Below are positions 46,830-57,153 of a DNA stretch of 64,000 bases, piece after piece. Below the pieces are notes generated by a model. That model was not told where the DNA came from. It saw nothing but the letters and a program-made list of their open reading frames with translations, and made no database searches. How positions within the stretch are numbered: the first letter of the stretch is position 1; every line of letters begins with the position of its first letter. Position numbers and translations under genes: made by a program. The stretch is from contig JAJUPC010000041.1 of the NCBI GenBank assembly GCA_023614405.1, positions 682,001-746,000 on the forward strand, in the 5' to 3' direction. Source of the stretch: Avena insularis. Its lineage: Eukaryota > Streptophyta > Magnoliopsida > Poales > Poaceae.

Positions 46830-47390
46830 AAGTGGGAGCCATTAGCCTCTTCATTCCTTGTCTCGGCGAGAAGGAAATGCCTCTCTACCGCCTCCTCCGC
46901 AAGTCTCCCACATTTGAGTGGACCAGCGAGGACGACAACACACTCGTCATGTGGAAAGGGGTGCTACTCGCGGCTTCTCAGCTAGCCACACCCCTCGATA
47001 AGAAGCCAATGTTGATGTATGTCACCACCTCCAATCGAGTCGTCGACACCATTATGATCACGAAGTTGCAAGTAGAGTACATGGAGCACCCCACTCATTG
47101 AGCGTTGTACTATCTCAGAGAGGTACTCACCGACTTGAAGCAACGCTATCCTAGTACCAAAAACTGGTCTACGCTGTGTTTTGAGCACAAATGACTCTCG
47201 CACTACTTCCACGAACACCCTATCATGGTCGTATACTCCTCCCCATTGCAAGAGATCATTCGCAATCGCGGTGCGACGGAGCAGCTCGCCAAATGGGCCA
47301 TCGAAATCCACCAGAACATCAAGTACGAGCCCTGAAGGGCCATCAAGTCGCAAGCCTTGGTCGACTTCCTCGTCGATTGGGAAGAAGCAT
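46830..47390 (+). pseudogene. Element H RNase H/connection region
   Basis: 46832-47101 reads FIPCLGEKEMPLYRLLRK and PLDKKPMLMYVTTSNR, the usual RT-RNase H transition of Tat-type pol. Later parts (47110-47390) are in another frame with stops. Confidence 0.7.
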
Positions 47391-47805
47391 AGCAGCCTAA
47401 ATTGCTACCACACCAAAACTGTTGGACCCTGTATTTCGACGGCTCCAAGAACGTTGAAGGCTTCGGTGCCGTCATTGTCCTTATCTCCTCAAAGGGAGAC
47501 AAGCTCCGCTACGTCTTGCAGATAAACTTCACCACCTACTATGACAGTGTGGCCAAATACGCAATGTTCCTCCACGGCATGGGAGTTGCCAAGGAGATGA
47601 GCGTCAATCGACTAAAGTTCTGTGGAGACTCCCACCTAGTAGCTAGCTAGGTCAGTGGCACCTGGGATGCCTTTGACCCCAACATGATCGCCTATTGCAG
47701 AGCAGTGGATCAACTCGGAGGCTACTTCGCTAGACACTCTGTCGAGTGGGTCGACATGAAGAAGAATGAAGAAGTCGATGCACTATTGTGAATTGGCTCG
47801 TCCCG
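47391..47805 (+). pseudogene. Element H second (archaeal-type) RNase H domain
   Basis: 47402-47650 reads WTLYFDGSKNVEGFGAVIVL, then YVLQINFTTYYDSVAKYAMF and MSVNRLKFCGDSHLV, a stop at 47648-47650, then VSGTWDAFDPNMIAYCRAVD. A second RNase H of this kind after the first is characteristic of the Tat/Ogre clade. The Glu expected near SVAKYA is Lys, so catalysis is doubtful. Confidence 0.75.
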
Positions 47806-48620
47806 CCAAGCACCCCCGCCAGGCGTTTTCCTCGATGTCATTGACCACCCCTCTATCTCTCCTCCTAAGTAGATCGAAGTCGAGATCCCACTAAACCCCG
47901 ACTTGGCCCTAATCGCCATCATCACCAAGACCAGTGACTGGTCGAGCCCTACATATCCTATGTCGAGCACCGATCCTGCCAAAGCATGAGACTGAGGAAT
48001 GCATGATCGTGCACCAATGCAAGTCGTTCATCGTAATCAATGGCGAGCTCTACAAACACAACGTGACTAGCCTCTTCTAGCGCTGCATCCCACCGGATGA
48101 AGGCTGCAAATTCCTCCACGACATCCACTCCGACAACTATGGGCACCACGCTGAAGTGCGGTTGCTAGTCGCCAAGGCCATGTGCCACAGCTTCTACTAA
48201 CTCACCGCCCACGCCGACTCAATCGACATCGTACAGTGCTATGTCGGGTGCCAAAAATACGCCAACTAGACGCACTTACCTAGGTCAGCACTAAAGACAA
48301 TACCCATCACATGGCCATTCGCTGTTTGGGGCGTTGATATGGTGGGTTGGTACAAAACCACCACATCCGTCTGCACCCACTTCCTAGTCGCAGTCGACAA
48401 ATTCACAAAATGGGTTGAGGCGGATCCGGTCATGAAGTGCGATGGGAAGACCGCTACCAAGTTCCTCCGTGAGCTCATCTACCAGTACGGCTACCCGCAT
48501 ATAATCATCATAGACAACAGGACCACCTGCAGAAAGGGTGCCATGGCTGAATTTTGCCAATAACATTGGATCTGACTCGATGTAACGCATCATACAGTCG
48601 ACGATGATAGGCACCTCCTC
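47806..48620 (+). pseudogene. Element H integrase, truncated by element E
   Basis: After a linker, 48000-48260 has the zinc-binding part (DIHSDNYGHHA and CYVGCQKYAN). 48339-48563 has the core (GVDMVGWYKT, VDKFTKWVEADPVMKCDGKT, GYPHIIIIDN). It carries several stops (TAG, TAA), and E starts at 48621 before the catalytic Glu region. The remainder would lie beyond E, outside the window. Confidence 0.78.
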
Positions 48621-51600
48621 TGTAGCATCCCAATTGTCTAACAATTGTAATGCTACTTGCCTATTATATATATTGCTACTTCCTACATGTCATTAAATCC
48701 ATCATCATTATATCATGCTCATGTCACCATGCTACCTTGCATCTGAGCATCATATAAAATCCCTTTTCATTTGGTTCTTATCCCATATGCATTTTTATTA
48801 CTTGTATTTTCCTCTTGACGAATTGTAGTTGGTTCTTGATATATTGCTTAATGGCCAAGTTTAGTTGGGGACATATCTCTTCCAAAATCCACCACCTTTA
48901 TTTGGCACTACTTTATAATTCCACTATCCAACTAAATGTTAGCCTTTGCCTTTCTATTGATATTTAAATCTAGCTCATGTGTGTTGGGATGGATCCACTT
49001 CTAATTCTACATGCTCCCATATATGTTCTATTATTGTTTTCACAATAATAAATATGTGGAGCCTCATGGTCACCTTTGCATGCTATCTGAGTGGAATTCC
49101 TTGTCTAGATTCCATATTGTATGAATTTAATACATGATGTTGTAGGAATATAGTGGTTGCTATATGTTGAATAGTGGCTCATATACACAAGCATGTCCAT
49201 CTTATATTCTTGCAAGATCTTGCATTTAGTCCATATGGGAAGGAAGTTTCTTTTAAATGCTTGCCTTTATTCAAATAATTGATGCATGCCTATTATATGA
49301 GCACATGAAATTATAGTTTTTTTCACAATTGCAAATGGGAATTTAATAGAAATGCATGGCCCATAAAAGGCTTGCCACCACCTCTTTGCTATTATGGTTT
49401 CTTTTGAATTTTTTTGAGAAGCTTCTTTGAATCAAATTCAAATAAGTGGAGCAGATTCAAATCAAATTGAATACATCATGTATATGCCATCTATGCTCCT
49501 TTTGGATTACTTGGTATTGTTGTTCTCTTTTGGGAGCTCAATCTTTTATTGTTTCAAAAATCCCAAAAACAAACAAATGCAAATAAAAGAATCAACCTAG
49601 TCTACTTCTTCTAGCCTAAGCCCTAGCCCAACCCCTCTCAGTTTGGTTGAGCCAAACCATGTCTCACCACTAGCTCTCTCCTTCTAACCTAATCCACCCC
49701 TCTAAACCCTAACCCAACCCCTAACATGAGGCCACCATGGCCATCCGACCATGGTTGTGGCCATGTGGCCACACCCTCCCTAGCTAACCCACCTCCCTCT
49801 CTTGCTACCCAAGTCGACCCAACCAACCCCAGGTCCCCTCTGGCCTGACCCTGGTTACCCTTGCCGTCCACCTAAGAGAGAGAAAGAGAGGAGGCAACCA
49901 TAGTTGCTTTTCATTTAACCTAACCAGAGGACCATGTGCTACCTCCATGTCTTTATATACCCTGGCCCAACCCTCCTGGCCAATCCAGATCTCTTCTAGG
50001 CTCTGCCCTGCACCGTCCCGCTCTCCCCATCACCTTCCTGCTAGCTCACTACCACCATAGCTATCCACCTCAGCATACACTTCAAACCAGCATTGGGAGA
50101 AGGAGGAGAGGCACACTAGGTCATCAGGTAAGCTCGCTAGGACCAGGAGGCCGTGCATGTACAAGAAGAAGTAGAGGAGGAGGCTCGGAGCTAGTAGAAC
50201 AAGTGTCGCCCAAGCGGAAACCCTACATCCCCATGCGCTATTATCGCCGTCGATCATCGTCGCCCCGAGCCATTCCAACACCACCAACAACCCCGCGATG
50301 AGCATGCCAACCTCCCAAACATGGCCTCTTGCTGCTTTACATAATTGTTGGTGTGATCTTTTTGCCAAACGGCTATCGTGCGCCGCCGCTCGCTATCACA
50401 CCCGCACGTGCGCTGCCTCTGTAGTGCTCCCCACTGTCGCGTGCTAGAACTGTCAGACCCGCGTCGCTGCGCCGCCTCTAATCATCCCTAGCTAGCCTCT
50501 GTTTCGTCACCTAACTATGCCGCCGTTCTCCAACCTTGTCGGTCGTGGCGCTGTCCATTTTTGGTCGATGTTGTCGAGCCGCTCGAGCGTACCTGGCGCC
50601 GCAAGCATAACCCACCATCAAACCCAGCCACCTTAGTGGCTCTGCCCTGCCAACCCGTCCTAGAGGTCACCGGATCGAACCCGTGGCCGCTGCTATTTTT
50701 TTCTACACTGCACCGTCGTGTTGTTCTTTAGTTTCATCAGGAAACAAAAGAACATTAGCGTGTGTACATTTCATGCATAGCCCCCTGTAGTTTCCTTTGT
50801 TCAACCTGGCTTCCACCGTGAGGTCCCACCTATGAGCCACACGGCTGTAGTGACAAGAAGGTTTTTGCAGAAACCCCCTTGTAGCTTTTTGTTGAGGAAA
50901 CAACGGTCCCAAATCCACCACGTGTTACACCACCGCTGGTGTACGCATGCCTGGACCTGCCAAAACTCTCATCCCTACTCGATAGTGACTGTGCATAGGT
51001 TACCGCCGCATGAGAAAAACCCTGGGTCAATTTGAAATTTAAATTCAAACCAAATTCTAATTTGTTTAGATACAAATCATGTTATAACTTTCAAATAAAT
51101 TCAAATTTGAACAAATCTTTAATATGAAATATGTTTTATTTTCATATGTGAATTAAAATGTAAATTCAAATGTTTTCAGAACTAATTCAAACTAGTCAAA
51201 CCTATCACATTTGACCCCATTTGTTATAAATTCATAATTCCAAATAATACAAATGATATATATTCTGATCAGAAAAATGCCAGGAACATGACTATGCTAT
51301 TAAAAATATTTTCTGGGCAATTAAAATTTCCAATTAACAAACGACTTTAATATGCCTTATATTAATAAATTCCCAACTTTAATTCTATAATTCTAAATTC
51401 GACAAATGATATGTCTAAATCGATCAGCAGGATGAGCCCTTTCCAACTATGCATTCCATGATATAAATTGAAGCATGCATCATATAAATATTAAGAAAAC
51501 AACAAGGTTTATTGGGCTAAAACATTCCTAAATAGTTATTTAAAGTTCTTTATTATTGTTCTCATACCTCACCCATGCCATGCTATGTTGTACCATGAAA

Positions 51601-53856
51601 TTCTGCATCATTTCATCAAGGCATACCTTGTTTGCTTGTTGCATATATTCATATGATTGCACACTTTATTTATTATGGCCCTTTGTGTGTTTCTCTTTTA
51701 TCCCAGACAGACACCGAGCGAGGGAACTATTAGGAGAACCAAGAGTACCATCCAGATCTTGGTTACCCTAATGCTGATCTGATAGACAAGCAATTTCCCA
51801 TGCTTGCATTACATATAGCACATGTGTCTCTATCTTATTCTTGCATCATTGAGTCACGATTGCATTAAATTGAATACCAAGTATTGCATAGCCTTTACTT
51901 TTAACCCCCACCAAAGCTTGTGTTATATGTTGATCCAAATTCTACAAAGTAAAGGCCAACTTCTGACGGAGCGGAGCGAGGCCCATCGTCGGAGGCTTGG
52001 GCCGATCTAGATGGTACGGATTGTCGAAGACCTAGGTTTCCACCATTATATAAACCTCTTGTAAGCCGCCGGCTGGGATATGTTGCATATGTGAAATCCT
52101 CGACGTTGTGTAAACACTCCCTATATAGTGAAGTTCTGCTGGCTAGCGCCCGTGGTTTTTCCCTCTCTTTGTTGGAGAGGGTTTTCCACGTTAAATCTGT
52201 GTCCCCTTTTCTGCGATTTTATTTTTCGTTCTCCGTTATTTGATTGTCGCAAAGATAACAACTTGTATCCTCACTCCTATGAGCCATTAATACAAGAGTT
52301 GTTTGAGCCATGCAAGTCGTCAGTTGCATGTGTAGGGTTTGTGAGAGGCTGAGGAATAACGAGGTACCTAAACAACTTAAACAGTATAGTAATGGGATTA
52401 CTAAAGAAAGAGGCATCAGTGGGCAATAGCTGTTATTTGGTTCTTCCACGCTCACTTGATTCATGTTCCTTGACTATCACACTATCCGCATGTGGGACGA
52501 TGAATTCCCTTAGTCTAAGATTGATTCATATCTTATTTCTTGGTGCCACAATTAGTTTGGGGTTTTATTACTATCATGTACTGATGCCATGTTTTACTGC
52601 TTTATTAACTATTTCCCATGGAGCGCTTGTACTGTTTTGGAATGTGGAATGTTTTCACGGTATCGACAAGCCCAGTCACACTTTCGGGTTCCGAGTCATT
52701 TACAACCATTGGCACGAACCCTGGGTCCGTCTAAAAGCCGGCCAACTTTGTTACAGGTAGCTCAGTGGGGTGGCCCCCTGAAACAATTTTTGAAACATGT
52801 GAATACTTTGCCGTGAGGCCTTGTTGCTCTTTTTGGTTCTTCTTGAGGTTAATCGTGCGTATGTTTCTATTTGTGGACCCCTGGAGGGTAAATATTTTTG
52901 AAAGACGTGTCCGCGGTTATGAACGACTTGGAGTACAGTTTCTTGATCATATATAACTATAATTAAAGTTTCATGTTTAATTTGACTAAAATGTGACTAG
53001 TAATTAGTGCAACACTCATGGAATTGTTAATAAAATTTCCAGTGGATGGGATGTTCTCCCGCCATCTCGATCGGTAAGCGAGAAGGAGGGCGAGCAGTGT
53101 TTATTTATCTTACTCATATAACTGTTGTTTTTAATTAACGAGTGTTTCTCCATATCTGGTTGTCAGATATTGTAGTGTCTCTCTATATAACTGTTTAGCT
53201 ATTATCTTTCGCTCCAATTACATCACCTCCCAGGTTGTTCCCTTTAGATGCATAAAGACTTGCTGAGTACCCCTAGGGTGTCACACCAATTATTGATTAG
53301 GTTGACAGGTACATCCATATGGAGGCTACTACGCCGATGAGGCCAATGATGGAGGCAACGACCCTCTTGCGTAGAGAGGTTGGGGATGGAGATCTCCAAG
53401 ATCTATGGGCGGGAAAGTGTTTGTTTCTATGGCATATTATGCCGATTTGTTTCTTAATCCGTAGTCGGATCTTTCCTTTTGCTTCTGCTTGACAGTATGT
53501 TGATTGATGTATGAGGATGTATCCTAAACTATTATATATATAGGATATTTGGATCTTGCCATATGGCTTTGCAATATTTCCTTTCTTTATAGATGGAATT
53601 GCTCTGATGTACTCTTGTATGTCGCTGACATACATACTCATTTTTTGTATGTTTTGTTCGCATACCTGTTGACTACTCCGCTCGTACCTGATATGATGTT
53701 CTTGAAAAGTGGGTAGGGTGGTTGGCTGGTACTACGCCCTGCTCCGCTTCTACGCGCCTACATGTGGCTAGCCTTTGGGCCTCCACGGTAGCACGCCTTA
53801 TCCACTTTTGGTTCATCCTGGCTTGTTGCTTAGTGTGTAGGTTCCGAGGTATTACA
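48621..53856 (+). repeat. Element E 5' LTR (5.2 kb including a 340 bp Copia solo LTR)
   Basis: TGTAGCATCC at 48621 to GGTATTACA at 53856. The first 4.5 kb aligns with 57154-61255. A GC-rich part lies at 49900-50700. The CG-rich motif is at 52904-52922. Without the nested LTR it is about 4.9 kb, which is long for a plant LTR. The first 36 bases form a strong inverted repeat. Confidence 0.88.
51921..52260 (+). repeat. Copia-type solo LTR (340 bp) inside element E's left LTR
   Basis: TGTTATATGT to AAAGATAACA, flanked by GCTTG (51916-51920) and ACTTG (52261-52265). It is absent at the same place in the right LTR, where the sequence runs GAAGCTTGTATCC. The CCGTGGTTTTTCCC then GGGTTTTCCACGTTAA pair (about 52149-52195) is the usual R-region of Tnt1/Tork-type Copia LTRs. 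TATA-like CATTATATAAACC is at about 52044. Confidence 0.85.
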
Positions 53857-53858
53857 TC

Positions 53859-53870
53859 TGGTATCAGAGC
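53859..53870 (+). other. Element E primer binding site (initiator-Met type)
   Basis: TGGTATCAGAGC, two bases after the 5' LTR. Confidence 0.92.
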
Positions 53871-54658
53871 AATTTCGCCCTTTAGGGTCTCAACCAAAGC
53901 GTTCGTTGTTAGTCTATAAAATATTTTGGTTGTTATATATACTAAGGCAAAACTAAACGTGAGAGTAGGACTGCTTCCATTTTTCTTCTTACCAACCCAC
54001 CCACCCTATTCCGGTAAGGAAGTGTAACGTTTGTCTATCCTCTTCTAATAATTCAAACTAGGATTCACATATTTGGGGTATCTATAGTACCAAAGGTTGT
54101 GTTAATCCTTTGTCGAGCTATTGCATCCATATTTGCTTCACAATCTACCTTTAGTTATCAACTGTTGGTATGTTCCATATTGATAGGCCTTTTGTAAACC
54201 GACACGATCTATCTGACTCTTTGTTAACCGATGCAATCTTGTTAAGGGTGTTCTTCCTTCTGGCATGTTTCATAGAACATGGAGTTACTAATCTATATAT
54301 GTTAAGTTGTTTTTTGCATCTAGTTGGTATTTTAATGCCAAAAAATGTGGAATTTTTTTCTTTGATACATCTGTGTTTCCACACTCCTTTTCAGTCATGT
54401 GTGATACACTATTCACCTTCCTTATTAGCATGTCCATGCTAACTCGATCTTTTGCTACCGACGCTTCAATCTAGAGTTTTCACTTTATATTCAACTCTTT
54501 TCGGCTAAATGCATAACTTGCATCGATCCGATGCTTGTGAGTGTGATTTGGTCTTCTATATAGGGATACGACACTTATCATCAGTGGAATACATTTAATG
54601 CTATCAATCTAATTCTACAAATGATGGCGGTTATATCTTGCAAATTTAAGTTGTACGG
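53871..54658 (+). other. Element E leader, no gag recognised
   Basis: About 790 bp of mixed sequence after the PBS. I find no gag motif or zinc knuckle. The small ORFs on either strand are not convincing. Confidence 0.5.
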
Positions 54659-55145
54659 TGACGAGGGTTTAACTCATCAATGCCCATTGTTATGGACTTG
54701 GGTTTTGGAGAAGGAGAGAGCGCTGGAGACATCTATCGGCTAGCAAACAAGCACAGAGGGGACAAAGATTTACCCAGGTTCAGGCCTCGTAAAGGTCCAT
54801 ACTCCTGCTTGTCTGCTCGTGGAATTATCGAAGGAATCGAAGATTACAATGGTGCGCAGATGCGATCTGGCGAGGGTTGTGGAAACTAGGGTTGCGTGTG
54901 TCCTCCTCGTCGCCCCCTCCTAGCCTTTATATAGGTAGGCTAGGTCTCGGGTAGCAGGTCGAGTCGGTTACAAGTTAGGGTTTTCCCCTTCGAACTTTCT
55001 ATCTTTAGCTTCTTCTTGTTCTTCAAGCAATCGAGAGTCCGTAGGTTACTCGAGTCCTTCATTTGGGCCTTGGCGACACTGTGGGCCTGTACGTATTTAG
55101 ACCATATATACCAAGCTCGAGTACCTGTAGGGTATACCCATGTCA
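54659..55145 (-). repeat. Solo LTR of the element F family, inserted in element E
   Basis: 487 bp, the reverse complement of the F LTR (34838-35316). Ends TGACGAGGG and CCCATGTCA. Flanked by a perfect TACGG target duplication (54654-54658 and 55146-55150). It keeps the canonical ends that F has lost on one side. Confidence 0.9.
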
Positions 55146-55150
55146 TACGG

Positions 55151-57140
55151 TGATCATATCTATATCATATTCAAGCATCTTTGGTAAATCCGAAGATTTC
55201 TGGAGGCACTATGATGGATTATCATACGATTGTCATGCTTCATTGGGAACTACATATCTACAAGGTTCTCTTTAATACAGGAGAATCTCATCCTTTAATT
55301 ATTGATAGCTTTGCTAAAATGTACGAGTTATCAACAATTATTTATCCAAGATCTCTTTATCTTTGCAACCGGTGATCCAATCAACTACGTGAACAAGTCA
55401 GCATCTCTTTTCTCGTCCGAAGGGCCAAATAATCATCAAAGTGTGAATTCTATCTTCCTGAAGTCACCTATCTTGGCCATGTCCTCCTGCTAAAGACATC
55501 ACTGCAATTATGGAATCATCAATTCAATTGCTAATTCCACTCTCCACCTTCAACCAAATTCGGAGCTTTTCCTTGTTTGGCAAGTTAGCATCGTCATTCC
55601 GTTGAAGTTTTCCGCAAGACTACTAAATCATTCTATGCTCTTATCAACAAGGACAAGAATTCGTTTGGTCTTCCGCCCATCAAGGAACCTTTCGAATCCT
55701 CTCTCTATCTTCTATGCTCATTCTGACGGATTCCATGAATACTTTTCAGATCTTTTGTAATCCATCTATTCAAGTCAATGCTATCTTTTTCATTATATGT
55801 TGAATATTGCAGCTATTCTCTGTAATAGTCGTTCATATCTTTTCCGATGGCCAGGAACTTCCGACAGGACGAAAATATTGTCATCTTTATCAGCTTGGAT
55901 CCGACAAAGTGTTTGCATCACATACTTGTTTCCTTATGAAGCTTCATGAGTTTCTCCTTGTCAAGATCTTCAATCTGAAATTCAAGAGTTAGGTTGCATA
56001 GTTTTCCTATTTTTGTACAGAGTAATGCTTTGGGTTGTGGATGGAGACATGAACATACCACTACTCTTATCATTCTCTCTTGTACATTGGATTTTTGGAT
56101 CAAGGCAATTTCACTTATTCCACGAAAGTCAGAAGTGGTCTTTATCCATCGAGACTTTTAATTTCGTCCTTGTTTTTCCGGTGTGTTCTCTCAAGAATAT
56201 AATCAATAATATCTTATCGGTGATCTCGTCTATTCCAAGATGGAGCAAATCTTCAACGATATGGTGGATACAAATGCAAACCTTTCCCTGATACTCTTCA
56301 TTTTACCGGAGTTCAAAACTTCGTCATACAAGATGGATGGAAGATATCTGACTTCAATTGTCAAATCCTTTTTCTCTTGGTGAAGCCAATTATGGTTGTT
56401 TCCATCAATCAAAAATCTATTGCAATAACCTCATGGATAAGGAAAGCAAAGGGAATCCCTATAATAAACTCTAGATATTCAACATTCAACTTCTTCTGAG
56501 GATTCCACCATAAGCTAGCGTCACCTCCTTGTCTCAAAGATCAATCTATGAACCTAAATTGAGTGATCCTTTGGTTCTTACCCGCATCGAGCAGAATCTA
56601 ATCAGAGAACACCTAAACCCAAATCTTTCCATTGAGATCAAGGAACTCTATTGTTTGAAGACGATAGTGTTTCTCCACACTTTGTTTCTTAAATCTAAGG
56701 AGGGAACAATGCTATTTTTATAGTGGTTGATAACTTCTCCAAATTCCTTCTTTTCTTTTGGTGAGAGAAAGCATCATCTTCACTTGCAGCTTCTAATATT
56801 GAACCTAAAAATGTATCTTTTCTTTCCTTCATTGATAGATCGTCTTTTCAAAATTCTTTCAAGAAGTCATTCTATTCTTTTACCGTGTTTGTCAGGGCAC
56901 TTGAGCTATGTTCTTCCTACCTTTATTGTCTCACAACAATCCTCTGGGTTCTTCAAGTACTTTGTTTCTAAGAAGCAAAACGCAAGACTCACAACAAGTG
57001 TAACAAGGTTTGCAAGGTGTAGTGGTCGCGCCATTCTGTTGTTAATCATCTTGGGAATGTGAGGATCACCTACATTCCAAACACCCGCCTCGCTTTGGTC
57101 TTTTTCTTTTCCTAGGTATCTTGGGGTGAGATTCTTGTTT
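55151..57140 (+). pseudogene. Element E degenerate pol remnants
   Basis: 55265-55375 shows a protease-like block (FNTGESHPLIIDSFAKMYEL, normally with D-T-G). Soon after, 55439-55490 resembles the RT C-terminal part (CEFYLPEVTYLGHVL in one frame), so the RT core is deleted. 55590-55680 resembles the RT/RNase H junction (FRKTTKSFYALINKDK). Farther on the match is weak. 56560-56640 (DPLVLTRIEQNLIREHL) may be from the integrase C-terminal region. The end (57085-57140) could be the pol C-terminus. Function is lost. Confidence 0.5.
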
Positions 57141-57153
57141 AGTGGGGGAGAGT
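57141..57153 (+). other. Element E polypurine tract
   Basis: AGTGGGGGAGAGT, adjacent to TGTAGCA at 57154. The decayed stem-loop ATCTTGGGGTGAGAT lies just upstream (57118-57132). Confidence 0.85.
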
